This document shows positions 1 to 8,496 of a stretch of DNA of 64,000 nt, piece after piece (within the stretch, counting starts at the first letter, position 1; every line of letters begins with the position of its first letter). Under the pieces are notes generated by a model. It was not told the origin of the DNA. It saw only the letters and a program-made list of their open reading frames with translations, and did not search any database. Both the position numbers and the translations under genes were made by a program. Source of the stretch: CAZBRS01 sp964494475 (GTDB lineage Bacteria; Myxococcota_A; UBA9042; CAZBRS01); the NCBI GenBank assembly GCA_964494475.1, contig CAZBRS010000021.1, forward strand, positions 1 through 64,000, read 5' to 3'.

Positions 1-319
1 TCGCCGCGGGCTGGCCCGCGGCCGCCGTGGGGTCGGGCACGGCCTCGTCACCGGGTCGCCAGGCCGTGCCGTCGGCGGCCGCGGCCAGCACGCTGCGGAG
101 GCTGGTCGCGCGGACGGTCAGGGCGCGCTCGCGCCCGTTCGGCGCGACCAGCCGGGCGCCTTCGGTCAGGGCGCAGTCGCCTGCGGGGTCCAGGTACACG
201 TCCGCCCCGCGGACGACGGCGACCCGCAGGCGACAGGGGGACAGCGTCGGGGACGGGGGCGTCGAGGGGGGAGGTGCCGCGAGCACGAAGCCGAGGAGGA
301 GCGCCGAGGTGAAGCCCAT
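1..319 (-). CDS. Small secreted protein, C-terminus cut by window edge
   Basis: The frame is open from an ATG at 319 to the window edge, about 106 residues with no stop. It starts MGFTSALLLGFVLAAPPP, a short signal peptide followed by a Pro/Ser/Thr stretch. After that comes a region with one Cys-to-Cys pair and the words RLRVAVVRGADVYLDPAGDC. I do not recognise a family. Its ATG shares one base with the TGA of the upstream 16-haem protein (TGATG), so the two are probably translationally coupled and in one operon with both cytochromes. This makes a periplasmic accessory role plausible, but that is inference from position only. The real length and C-terminal domain cannot be seen here. Confidence 0.6.
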   Translation of the reverse strand, partial: MGFTSALLLGFVLAAPPPSTPPSPTLSPCRLRVAVVRGADVYLDPAGDCALTEGARLVAPNGRERALTVRATSLRSVLAAAADGTAWRPGDEAVPDPTAAAGQPAA

Positions 320-1695
320 CAATCGTCCTCCGCCACGCCCTTGGGGTGGCACGAATAGCAGGCGGCGCTCGTCCAGGAGTACCCGCTCACCTCTCCGAGG
401 TGCTTGGCGTCCATCCTGGCCTTCGAGTGGTCCATGCAGCCGGTGCAGCTGAACTGCTTCCAGGGCTTCTGGGCCGGGTGGCACTGGGTGCAGGCCAGGT
501 TCGCGTGCTTGCCGGACGTGATGGGGAACATCGTATGGTGGCTCTCGAAGTCGGCGGGCGACCACGCGGTCGTGGTATGGCAGGTCGAACAGGTCGTGGG
601 CAGGCCCAGCGTCCCATGGGACGGATTGGTGGTGGCGGTGTAGTCGTCGGCGTGGCAGCCGTGGCAGGTCTTCGGCACGGCGGGGTAGTCGTCGGGGTCG
701 TGGCAGTCGGCGCAGGCGCGGCCCGCGTGGCCGCCCGTCAGCGGGAACGCGCCGCTCGCAAGGTGAGCGGTGGCGGTGGCTGGCTTCCAGGCCGTGGTGG
801 AGTGACAACTCTGGCAACTGGTGGGGAAGTTGCTGGCCTGGTGGTCGGGGTTGGTGGTGGCGGCGTAGTCGTCGGCGTGGCAGCCGTGGCAGGTCTTCGG
901 CACGGCGGGGTAGTCGTCGGGGTCGTGGCAGTCGGCGCAGGCGCGGCCCGCGTGGCCGCCCGTCAGCGGGAACGCGCCGCTCGCAAGGTGAGCGGTGGCG
1001 GTGGCTGGCTTCCAGGCCGTGGTGGAGTGACAACTCTGGCAACTGGTGGGGAAGTTGCTGGCCTGGTGGTCGGGGTTGGTGGTGGCGGCGTAGTCGTCGG
1101 CGTGGCAGCCGTGGCAGGTCTTCGGCACGGCGGGGTAGTCGTCGGGGTCGTGGCAGTCGGCGCAGGCGCGGCCCGCGTGGCCGCCCGTCAGCGGGAACGC
1201 GCCGCTCGCCAGGTGCGCCGCCGCCAGCGCGGGGCGCCAGCCCGCGGGCGTGTGGCACGTCTCGCAGGTCCGGGGGAGCTTCTCGGCCTCGTGGTCGGGG
1301 TTGGTGGAGGCGGCGTAGTCGGCGGCATGGCACGCAACGCACGCGCGATCGAGCCCCTCCCAGGTGTCCTCCCCGTGGCAGGCCCCGCAGGCCACGCCGA
1401 GGTGGCGCCCCGTGAGGGGCCAATCGTCGGGGTCGGCGTGGGGCCGCGACGAGACGGTGCTCCAGGCCGACGTCTCGTGGCACGTCGCGCAGTCGGTGGG
1501 GTAGCCGAGCGTCGCGTGCGCCGGGTCCGTGGTGGCCGCCCAGCGGTCGTGGTGGCAGGCGTCGCACGAGGTCATCCCGGTCGCGTGATCGATGACCGAG
1601 GCCGGTTCGCGGCATCCGGGCGCCGCCAGCAAGCAGACCAGCGCGAGGCTAGTCGTCGCCGCGCGGATGGCAGCCGAGGCAAGCCGCGTCGTCAT
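319..1695 (-). CDS. Multihaem c-type cytochrome lipoprotein, 16 CxxCH motifs
   Basis: The protein has 458 residues. I chose the ATG at 1695 because it opens a lipoprotein signal peptide (LVCLLAAPGC), which predicts an envelope-anchored protein. The mature part carries 16 CxxCH haem-binding motifs and one CTGCM that aligns with a CTACH of the upstream paralogue, so one site has lost its proximal His. The repeat grammar is CxxCH, a short spacer, then FPLTGGHAG or a similar distal His. Such proteins carry electrons in the periplasm or outer membrane. The start lies 47 bases inside the upstream 36-haem gene, so translation is probably coupled. The middle contains two perfect 75-residue tandem repeats plus part of a third. 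No haem-lyase or Ccm gene is in the window. Which redox partner it serves is unknown. Confidence 0.88.
   Translation of the reverse strand: MTTRLASAAIRAATTSLALVCLLAAPGCREPASVIDHATGMTSCDACHHDRWAATTDPAHATLGYPTDCATCHETSAWSTVSSRPHADPDDWPLTGRHLGVACGACHGEDTWEGLDRACVACHAADYAASTNPDHEAEKLPRTCETCHTPAGWRPALAAAHLASGAFPLTGGHAGRACADCHDPDDYPAVPKTCHGCHADDYAATTNPDHQASNFPTSCQSCHSTTAWKPATATAHLASGAFPLTGGHAGRACADCHDPDDYPAVPKTCHGCHADDYAATTNPDHQASNFPTSCQSCHSTTAWKPATATAHLASGAFPLTGGHAGRACADCHDPDDYPAVPKTCHGCHADDYTATTNPSHGTLGLPTTCSTCHTTTAWSPADFESHHTMFPITSGKHANLACTQCHPAQKPWKQFSCTGCMDHSKARMDAKHLGEVSGYSWTSAACYSCHPKGVAEDD
641..1209. repeat. In-frame 225-bp tandem repeat, about 2.5 copies
   Basis: Copies start at 641, 866 and 1091. 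The first two are full and look identical base for base; the third matches for 119 bases and then diverges at 1210. The period is exactly 75 codons and each unit encodes three CxxCH motifs (CADCH, CHGCH, CQSCH). Identity at silent sites indicates a recent duplication or ongoing homogenisation. Copy number could vary between strains and could collapse in short-read assemblies. Confidence 0.95.
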
Positions 1696-4378
1696 ACTGG
1701 TACCCTGTCCGGTGGTCGTGTTCCTGGTCCATGCGAGTCCGGGTGTGGGCGTGGCAGGCCGTGCAGGTCGCCGACGCCATCGAACCGCCGGCGTGGCAGT
1801 CGGCGCAGGCAAACCCGCGGTGGTCGCCGCTCTGGATGGGGAAGAAGGCCTCGTGCCACCCCGCGCGGGCTGGCGCCCAGCCCGATTCGCCGTGGCACGT
1901 GTCGCAGGGCTCGGTCCCGAGGTCGCGGTGGTCCGGTTCGGTCACCGCCGCGGCCTGCCCGGCGTGGCACGCCGAGCACGTCGTGGGGGTGCCGCCGTAC
2001 TGCCCGCCGGCATGGCAGCCGCTGCAGTCGGCGGCGGCGTGGGCCCCGCGCAGGGGCCAGAAGCGCGCGTGACGGATGCGCGCCGGGCTCCACGAGAACT
2101 GGCCGTGGCACTCGGCGCAGTCGTCGGGGAAGCCGGCGGCCACGTGATCGGGGTGGTTCCCGGCGGCGCGCACGTCAGCGGCGTGGCAGGCCAGGCACTC
2201 GGTGGGCGTGCCCGCGTACACGGGGGGTTCGGCGACCCCGTGGCACTCCTGGCAATCGGCGGCGCGATGCGCGCCGACCAGCGGGAAGCGCGTGGCGTCG
2301 TGGCTCCTGATCGCGGCGGGAACCGTCCAGCCCCTTGGGCTGTGGCAACGCGCGCAGTCGTCACCCTCGGCGCCGCGGTGGTGCCGGTCTTCGTGGCATT
2401 CGTGGCAGGCAACGTCGCCGCCTCGGCCGCGCGGGGCCCCCGGGTGGCACGTCGTGCAACTCTGCGCCGCGTGGCGTTGGCGCAGCGCGAAGCCGGTACG
2501 GTCGTGGTCGAACGTTCCCGGCGTCGCGACGCTCAGCGCGGTCCAGCGGGTCGGCGCATGGCAGGCCTCGCAGGCGCTGCCCGCGCGCCCGGCGTGCGGG
2601 TCGGCGTGGCAAGCGGCGCACGCCGCCGACGTGGGACGGTACAGGCGGAGCGAAGTCTCGGCCTCGACGATCGGGTGGCAGCGCTCACAGGGCGCGGCGT
2701 GGGGGCCCTCGGTCGCGAAGCGGGTCACGCGCGCGTGCTCGAACGGTGCTCCGCGGAACCTCTCGGTGTCGTGACAAGCGTCGCACTCGCGCGCCGGCTC
2801 GGACGCGCGGAACTGGCCCCGATGCGGGTCGGCGTGACACGCCCCGCAGCGCTGGTCGAGACCCGCGAACCGAGCCGAGGCGCCGCCGGTCGGAGCCCCG
2901 TGGCACGCCGCGCAGGCCGCCCGGCCGTGGGAGCCTTCGAGCGGGAAGCGCGTCGTGGCGTGATCGAAGTCGGACACGCGCCACCCGCCCGTCCCGTGAC
3001 ACGTGGCGCAGCCGCGCTCGCCCATGCGTGCGTCGAAGGCGCCGGCGTGCACGTCGCGGTGGCAGTCGCGGCACGCGCGGCGCCCCGTGGCGAAGCGGAA
3101 GGGTCCGGACTCGACGCGGTGACACGCGTCGCAGCGCACGGCGCGATGCGCCCCCGTCAGGCCGAACGCGGCCTTCGCGTGGTCGTCGACGCCGAAGCGC
3201 GCGGGCACGAAGCCTTCGACCGCGTGACAGCGCTCGCACTCGCGGTCGTTGGATCCTCCCGCGGTGGGTCCGTGGGGGTCGGCGTGGCAGTCGGCGCAGC
3301 GCTCGAAGCGCAGGGCCCCGCGGCGTTCGCTGGAGGGATCGACGTGGCAGCGGCGGCACGAGACGTCCTGGTGGCGCCCGCGCAGCGGGAAGCGGCTTCG
3401 GTCGTGATCGAAGCGCGCGCGCGCATTGGCCCAGGCGTCGGCGTCGTGGCAGCGGCCGCATTCTCCGCCCAGGCTGCCGCGGTGGGCGTCCTTGTGGCAC
3501 GTGGCGCACGCGACCTCGAGGGCCTTGTCGAGGCGAGGGCCGTGGCACGACGCGCACGGGACGTCGCGATGGCGACCTTTCAGGGGAAAGCGACCCGGGG
3601 CGTGCTGCTCGGCTGCGGGCTTCGCGACCTCTTTCCAGCCCTGCACCCGATGGCAGGCGGCGCAGGCCCCCTTCATCTTTGCTGCGTGGGGATCGGCGTG
3701 GCAGTCGGAGCAAGCCGCGTGGGTCCGGGGCTTGTACGTGCGGTCCCTGCCCTCACGGAGCGGGTGGCATTGGTCGCAGGCGACGGCGGCGTGGCGTCCC
3801 TCGAGCGGCCAAGCCGCGCGCGCGTGGTCGAAGCGGCGCGCTCCGGCGAAGCCCGCGTCGTCGTGGCAGCGGTCGCATGCGTCGCCGAGTTGCCCGCCGT
3901 GGGGACCCGGGTGGCATCCGGCGCAGCGGGGAGAGGCCCCTTGGTAGCGCCCTTCGCCCCGGTGGCAGCGGGCGCACGCCAGCCTTGCGTGCTTTCCTGC
4001 CAGCGCGAAGCCGGTGTCGGCGTGGTCGAAGTCCTGCACCTGGCTTTCGAAGCGCACCAGGCGCCACGAGCGTCCGTGGTGCTCGGCGTGGCAACTCGCG
4101 CACGCCTTGCCCTTCGCCAGCTTCGCGTGGAAGCCCTGGCCGGCCGAGAGACCCCGGGCGACGCGCTCGTGGCAGGCCAGGCAACGGCTCTCGTCCAGCT
4201 TGCGGCCCTTCTCGTGGCATTCGCGACAGGCGCCGGGGTTGTCGAGGAAGGCGTGGTCCGAAGAGAGGGGTCCAGGCGAGAGTCCCTGCGCGATCCCGGG
4301 GCTCGAGAACGCCAGCAACGCCAGTAGCAGCGGGGGGAGGCGGAGGGGCGGGGATTGCTGGGCGCGCACGAAGGTCAT
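1649..4378 (-). CDS. Giant multihaem c-type cytochrome, 36 CxxCH motifs
   Basis: The protein has 909 residues with an N-terminal signal peptide (PPLLLALLAFSSPGIAQG) and no lipobox, so it is probably exported by Sec and soluble or surface-associated. I count 36 CxxCH motifs from residue about 50 to the C-terminus, one per 25 residues. Many are paired as CxxCHADPH and separated by FPLxGxH segments that can supply distal His ligands. The last motifs (CADCH, CTACH, CLGCH, ending PRGDD) parallel the end of the downstream 16-motif paralogue, so the two arose by duplication. It probably acts as a long electron wire, as in metal-reducing or syntrophic deltaproteobacteria; the partner is unknown. It is first in a three-gene operon. 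The SD is weak (CCAGG). Composition does not differ obviously from its neighbours. Confidence 0.9.
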   Translation of the reverse strand: MTFVRAQQSPPLRLPPLLLALLAFSSPGIAQGLSPGPLSSDHAFLDNPGACRECHEKGRKLDESRCLACHERVARGLSAGQGFHAKLAKGKACASCHAEHHGRSWRLVRFESQVQDFDHADTGFALAGKHARLACARCHRGEGRYQGASPRCAGCHPGPHGGQLGDACDRCHDDAGFAGARRFDHARAAWPLEGRHAAVACDQCHPLREGRDRTYKPRTHAACSDCHADPHAAKMKGACAACHRVQGWKEVAKPAAEQHAPGRFPLKGRHRDVPCASCHGPRLDKALEVACATCHKDAHRGSLGGECGRCHDADAWANARARFDHDRSRFPLRGRHQDVSCRRCHVDPSSERRGALRFERCADCHADPHGPTAGGSNDRECERCHAVEGFVPARFGVDDHAKAAFGLTGAHRAVRCDACHRVESGPFRFATGRRACRDCHRDVHAGAFDARMGERGCATCHGTGGWRVSDFDHATTRFPLEGSHGRAACAACHGAPTGGASARFAGLDQRCGACHADPHRGQFRASEPARECDACHDTERFRGAPFEHARVTRFATEGPHAAPCERCHPIVEAETSLRLYRPTSAACAACHADPHAGRAGSACEACHAPTRWTALSVATPGTFDHDRTGFALRQRHAAQSCTTCHPGAPRGRGGDVACHECHEDRHHRGAEGDDCARCHSPRGWTVPAAIRSHDATRFPLVGAHRAADCQECHGVAEPPVYAGTPTECLACHAADVRAAGNHPDHVAAGFPDDCAECHGQFSWSPARIRHARFWPLRGAHAAADCSGCHAGGQYGGTPTTCSACHAGQAAAVTEPDHRDLGTEPCDTCHGESGWAPARAGWHEAFFPIQSGDHRGFACADCHAGGSMASATCTACHAHTRTRMDQEHDHRTGYQYDDAACLGCHPRGDD

Positions 4379-4428
4379 TCCTGGAATGCTAGACGAAACG
4401 CTCTCGATTGGGAAGCCGCGTGTGCAGA

Positions 4429-4456
4429 TTGACGACGTCGCTCGTTTTCCTTATCT
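4429..4456 (+). promoter_or_regulatory. Putative sigma-70 promoter of the CotH lipoprotein gene
   Basis: TTGACG (4429-4434) and TTATCT (4451-4456) are separated by 16 bases. This predicts a start near 4463 and a leader of about 33 bases. It lies in the 117-bp gap between the divergent cytochrome operon and the CotH gene. Confidence 0.5.
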
Positions 4457-4495
4457 TGTCGCGCCCCGAGGGGCAACCGGCGTGAGGCGCGAGAA

Positions 4496-7400
4496 ATGAC
4501 GAAGTTCGCGGGTCGGATGGTGATCGTGGCGGGGCTCGGGTGGCTCGTGGCGTGCGGAGGGACCGGCGACGCGACCGGCGACGCCGGCGACGCGTCGGTC
4601 GACGCGGTCGACGCCCGCGAGGTCGACCCGATGCCCGAGATCGGGCCGGAGCCCGAGGTCGAGCCGGCGCTCGAGGTCGAGCCCGCCGACGCGCCCGGTG
4701 AAGAGGTCGGGTCCGCCTGGCCCGAGCTCGTGCTGAACGAGGTTCAGTGCCACAGCCCCGACTGGGTCGAGATCGTGAACCGCGGCGCGGTCGACGCTGA
4801 TCCCACCGGCTGGACGCTCCGGGAGCAGGGGGGCGCGGGCTACGTGCTGCCGAGCCTGCCGGTCCTGGCGCCCGGGGGCTTCCTGGTCCTCACGCGCCAG
4901 ACCTCGAAGGACGACGGCTTCACGTTCGGCGTCAAATGCGGTTCCGACACCCTGGAGTGGGTGCGGCCCGACGGCGTGGTGGCCGACGAGGTGGCGCCGC
5001 CCGAGGTCGTACGCACCTGGGGCCGCCTGCCCGACGGAGCCGGCGCCTGGGTCGAGACCGTGGCCACGCCCGGGGCTGCCAACGAGGCCGTGTCCACCGG
5101 CAGCGGCGCGTTGTTCGACCCGTCACGGGTGCTCACGCTCGACCTCGGGCTCACCGACGACGCGCGCAAGGACCTGGAGTCGCAGCCCGAAGTGCACACC
5201 GACGCCACGCTCACCGTGAAGCTCGGCGAGCAGATCCTGGGCCCGCTCGACATCGGCGTGCGCCTCAAGGGCTCGTCGTCGTTCCTGCCCCTCTCGGACA
5301 AGGCGTCGTTCAAGCTGAAGCTCGACTTCAAGGTCGCGGGTCAGAACCTGCTCGGCCTCGAACGGCTCACGCTGAACAGCATGGTCATCGATCCCTCCAT
5401 GGTCGTCGAGGCGCTCTCCTACGAGCTGTTCCGCGCGTTCGGCGTGCCCTGCCCGCGCTTCGCGTACGCCTGGGTCACCCTGAACGGCGCGGACTACGGT
5501 TTGTACCTTCTGCTCGAGACCTACGACGAGATCTGGGCGGCCGATCGCTTCGACGCCACGCAGCACGTCTACGAGTTCGGGGGCGATCTCTACCCGGGCT
5601 CCGAGGAGTGGTTCGAGGTGCAGGCCGGGCCAAAGGACGATCGCGACGACCTGCGTGACCTCATCGAGGCCGTCCAGGCTCCCGACGCCGAGTGGTTCGA
5701 GGCCGTCTCGGCCCTCGCCGATCTCGGCGAGATGATCCATATGTGGGCGGTCGAGCTGTACGTCAACCACTGGGACGGCTACGCGCCGGCGGTCAACAAC
5801 TGGTTCCTGCACAGCACGCCCCAGGGGCGCTTCAGCATGATGCCCTGGGGGCTCGACCAGACGTTCGGTTTCTGGTGGGGCACGCCCGGCGAGCTGTACG
5901 ATCTGCACCGCCAGGGCTCGGGCATCCTCTACCAGCGCTGCCTCCGCGACACCAAGTGCGGGCGGCTCTACGACGAGGCGCTGGTCGCCCTGCTCGAGGA
6001 GGTCGACGAGCTCGACCTCGAGGCGCGCCTCGACGAACTGCAGGCCCTGATTCAGCCGTTCGTCGAGCGCGACGAGCGCGCGCATTATTCGCCCGAGGGC
6101 CAGGCCCTGGCGATCGAGCAGGTGCGCGAGTTCCTCGCGGTGCGGCGCCAGCAGGCCGACGAGCAGTTGGCCTGCCTGCTCACGGGCGTGCAGGACGCCG
6201 ACGGCGACGGCGCGCTCTGCACGGTCGACTGTCGCGAGGACGACCCTGCCATCCACCCCGGCGCTCCCGAGATCTGCGGCGACGGGATCGATCAGGACTG
6301 CTCGGGCTCGCCCGACGACGGCAAGGACTGCGACTGCCAGGCGGTGATGCGCGGCGCGCAGCGCTACCACTTCTGCCCCTCGGGCCGATCCTACGACGAG
6401 GCGGTGGCTCACTGCGAGGCCCAGGGCGCGACGGTGGTCATCGTGAACGACGCCGGCGAGGCCGCGTGGCTGCGCGACCGGGGCCAGCAGGGCGGCTTCG
6501 GCGACTTCTGGATCGGCCTCACCGATCGCGCCGAGGAGGGGCTCTTCGTCTGGCAGGACGGCAGCGAGCCGGCGTACACGAACTGGGCCGACGGCGAGCC
6601 CAACGGCGCGACCGAGGCCGAAGACTGCGTGGTCAAGATCTGGGACGGGCGCTGGATCGACCTCGACTGCTTCTCCTGGTACGGAGTGGCCTGCGAGGAG
6701 CCCTGCCCGGGCCCGATCGACGCCGACGGTGACGGGGTCGACGGGTGCCTGGGGGATTGCGACGACCAGAACGCCGAGATCCACCCCGGCGCGATCGATG
6801 CGTGCTCCGACGGCCTGGACCAGGACTGCGACGGCAAGACCGACAACGGCCCGGACTGCCCCAACTGCACCGCGATCGTGCGCGATGCGCATCGCTACCT
6901 CTATTGCCCCGGGCCCTTCACCTGGGCCGAGGCGCGCGCGAACTGCCAGGCCAACGGCACCGACCTCGCGATCTTCACGACCGCGCCCGAGTCCATGTAT
7001 GTCGGCACCCGCCTCGGCCAGATGGGCCAGTGGATGGAGTTCTGGATCGGCCTCTCCGACCAGGGCGAGGAGGGCGCGTTCTACTGGGTCGATGGCACCT
7101 ACGTGGGGCTCTCGATCTGGAACGGCGACCAACCCGACGATGGCTGGGGTTACCAGCCCGAAGACTGCGTGACCAGCGCGCCGTGGGGTGCGTGGAGCGA
7201 CTTCGGCTGCGAGCTCCTGTTCCCGGCCCTCTGCGAGGACGCCTGCGCGGCCACCGACGGCGACGGTGATGGCTTCGACTTGTGCGCCGACGACTGTGAC
7301 GACCACGACGCGGCGGTCCACCCGGGGGCCGTCGAGGTGTGCAACGACGGCATCGACCAGGACTGCTCGGGTGCTGCCGATGACGCCGGATGGTGCGCCT

Positions 7401-7780
7401 GGGAGTGCTCCCCGCTGAAGGGGCTCGAGCAGCCCTTCGTGCTGTGCCAGGGCAAGCGAACGTGGAAGGACGCTCGCGACGTCTGCTTCGCCTGGGGCGG
7501 CGACCTCGCCTGGTTCGCCGACGACGTCGAGCAGGCGGTGGTGCTCGCGGGAGTGGCGCAGGGCTTCCAGGTGCTCGAGCGCTGGATCGGCGCGAACGAC
7601 CTGTCCGAGGAGGGCCTCTTCACCTGGACCGACGGGAGCACCCCGGCGTTCGCGCCCTGGGCCGAGGGGCAACCCAACGACGGCGGGGTCGGCCAGGACT
7701 GCGTGCGGTTGCTCCCCGACGGAACCTGGAACGACACCGACTGTCACGCCAAGTACCAGGCGCTCTGTCGCGGGCACTAA
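4496..7780 (+). CDS. Lipoprotein: lamin-tail + CotH + 3x(MopE motif + C-type lectin)
   Basis: The protein has 1094 residues. A lipobox LVAC puts the lipidated Cys at residue 20. An Asp/Glu/Pro-rich linker runs to about 75. Residues about 80-190 look like a lamin-tail domain (LVLNEVQC, WVEIVNRG, GWTLREQG). Residues about 210-545 are CotH-like, with LKGSSS, SFKLKLDF, YGLYLLLETYDE and MPWGLDQTFG. Three units follow, each an Asp-rich MopE-type motif (about 565-605, 741-778, 919-961) and a C-type-lectin-like domain (about 615-737, 795-916, 968-1094). The lectin domains show WIGL/WIGA, EDCV or QDCV, and a Cys-rich end. CotH proteins of spores are protein kinases; the lectin and Asp-rich parts suggest calcium-dependent surface binding. 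A cell-surface adhesion or modification role is inference. It is probably monocistronic. Confidence 0.85.
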   Translation: MTKFAGRMVIVAGLGWLVACGGTGDATGDAGDASVDAVDAREVDPMPEIGPEPEVEPALEVEPADAPGEEVGSAWPELVLNEVQCHSPDWVEIVNRGAVDADPTGWTLREQGGAGYVLPSLPVLAPGGFLVLTRQTSKDDGFTFGVKCGSDTLEWVRPDGVVADEVAPPEVVRTWGRLPDGAGAWVETVATPGAANEAVSTGSGALFDPSRVLTLDLGLTDDARKDLESQPEVHTDATLTVKLGEQILGPLDIGVRLKGSSSFLPLSDKASFKLKLDFKVAGQNLLGLERLTLNSMVIDPSMVVEALSYELFRAFGVPCPRFAYAWVTLNGADYGLYLLLETYDEIWAADRFDATQHVYEFGGDLYPGSEEWFEVQAGPKDDRDDLRDLIEAVQAPDAEWFEAVSALADLGEMIHMWAVELYVNHWDGYAPAVNNWFLHSTPQGRFSMMPWGLDQTFGFWWGTPGELYDLHRQGSGILYQRCLRDTKCGRLYDEALVALLEEVDELDLEARLDELQALIQPFVERDERAHYSPEGQALAIEQVREFLAVRRQQADEQLACLLTGVQDADGDGALCTVDCREDDPAIHPGAPEICGDGIDQDCSGSPDDGKDCDCQAVMRGAQRYHFCPSGRSYDEAVAHCEAQGATVVIVNDAGEAAWLRDRGQQGGFGDFWIGLTDRAEEGLFVWQDGSEPAYTNWADGEPNGATEAEDCVVKIWDGRWIDLDCFSWYGVACEEPCPGPIDADGDGVDGCLGDCDDQNAEIHPGAIDACSDGLDQDCDGKTDNGPDCPNCTAIVRDAHRYLYCPGPFTWAEARANCQANGTDLAIFTTAPESMYVGTRLGQMGQWMEFWIGLSDQGEEGAFYWVDGTYVGLSIWNGDQPDDGWGYQPEDCVTSAPWGAWSDFGCELLFPALCEDACAATDGDGDGFDLCADDCDDHDAAVHPGAVEVCNDGIDQDCSGAADDAGWCAWECSPLKGLEQPFVLCQGKRTWKDARDVCFAWGGDLAWFADDVEQAVVLAGVAQGFQVLERWIGANDLSEEGLFTWTDGSTPAFAPWAEGQPNDGGVGQDCVRLLPDGTWNDTDCHAKYQALCRGH

Positions 7781-7805
7781 AGGGACACGATCCCTCGTGT
7801 CCCTA

Positions 7806-7834
7806 CTGGCGCGGCGATGACGCCTGGATATACT
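7806..7834 (+). promoter_or_regulatory. Putative promoter giving a leaderless transaldolase mRNA
   Basis: The -10 TATACT (7829-7834) is strong. The -35 position (CTGGCG, 7806-7811, spacer 17) is weak. The expected start falls at about 7841-7843, on or next to the ATG at 7843, and no Shine-Dalgarno sequence precedes that ATG. Confidence 0.45.
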
Positions 7835-7842
7835 CGAGAACC

Positions 7843-8496
7843 ATGAGCGTCTATCTCGACTGCGCCGAATTCCCGAAGATCGAGCGGCTGCTGACCGAGT
7901 ACCCCTTCCTGGCCGGGGTCACGACCAACCCGCTGCTCATGAAGAAGTCCGGGAGCGGCGAGGCCCAGTTCTTCCGGGCCCTCCGTACGTTCACGAGCAA
8001 GCCCGTGTTCGCCCAGGTGGCGCTCGGCTCGTTCGAGGACATGCGTCGGCACGCGTACGAGCTCTTCAAGGCGGCGGGAGAGGCGGTGGTCTTGAAGGTG
8101 CCCCTCTGTCCCGACGGCCTGAAGCTGGTCCGAGACCTCTCGTCGTCGTTCAAGACGTGCGTCACCGCGGTGGCCAACCCGCTGCAGGGCTACGCCGCCG
8201 CCACGCTCGGCGCGCGCTGGATCGCGGTGTACGTGGGCCGCGTCGAGGAGGCGCACGGCGTCGGCGCCGGCCTCGCCGTGGTGCGAACGCTGTCGGGCAT
8301 CCTCACGGCCAGCGGCGAGCGCACGCGCGTCCTGGCCGCCAGCGTACGCAAGGCCGAGTGGATCCCCGAGCTGCTCCTGTTGCCGAACGTCGACGTCACC
8401 CTCGCGCCCGAGGTGCTCGAGGGGGCGCTCACCGATCCCGTCACCACCCACGCGCTGGCCGAGTTCCGGGCGCTCGCGAAGAAGGAGCGCCCATGA
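7843..8496 (+). CDS. Transaldolase / fructose-6-phosphate aldolase family protein
   Basis: The protein has 217 residues, the short TalC/FSA-type length. It has GVTTNP near residue 25 and a Lys in VLKVP at residue 85, the Schiff-base position of E. coli FSA. AVYVGR and LAASVR follow in the order expected for the TIM barrel. The predicted reaction is transfer or aldol cleavage of dihydroxyacetone units in the cytosolic pentose-phosphate network. I chose the ATG at 7843 because the family N-terminus starts there; upstream frame belongs to the lectin gene. Its last bases overlap the queC start (ATGA), so the two are translationally coupled. Sub-specificity (transaldolase or FSA) cannot be settled by eye. 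Confidence 0.85.
   Translation: MSVYLDCAEFPKIERLLTEYPFLAGVTTNPLLMKKSGSGEAQFFRALRTFTSKPVFAQVALGSFEDMRRHAYELFKAAGEAVVLKVPLCPDGLKLVRDLSSSFKTCVTAVANPLQGYAAATLGARWIAVYVGRVEEAHGVGAGLAVVRTLSGILTASGERTRVLAASVRKAEWIPELLLLPNVDVTLAPEVLEGALTDPVTTHALAEFRALAKKERP

Noticed and set aside
641..1209. CRISPR-like or satellite repeat
   Set aside because: The unit is 225 bp, in frame with the cytochrome and encodes haem motifs, with no spacers.
1592..4327. A 911-codon open frame on the plus strand opposite the multihaem gene
   Set aside because: High GC and regular CxxCH codons keep the antisense frame open. It has no signal peptide or family words and low-complexity Ala/Gly/Arg/Val content.
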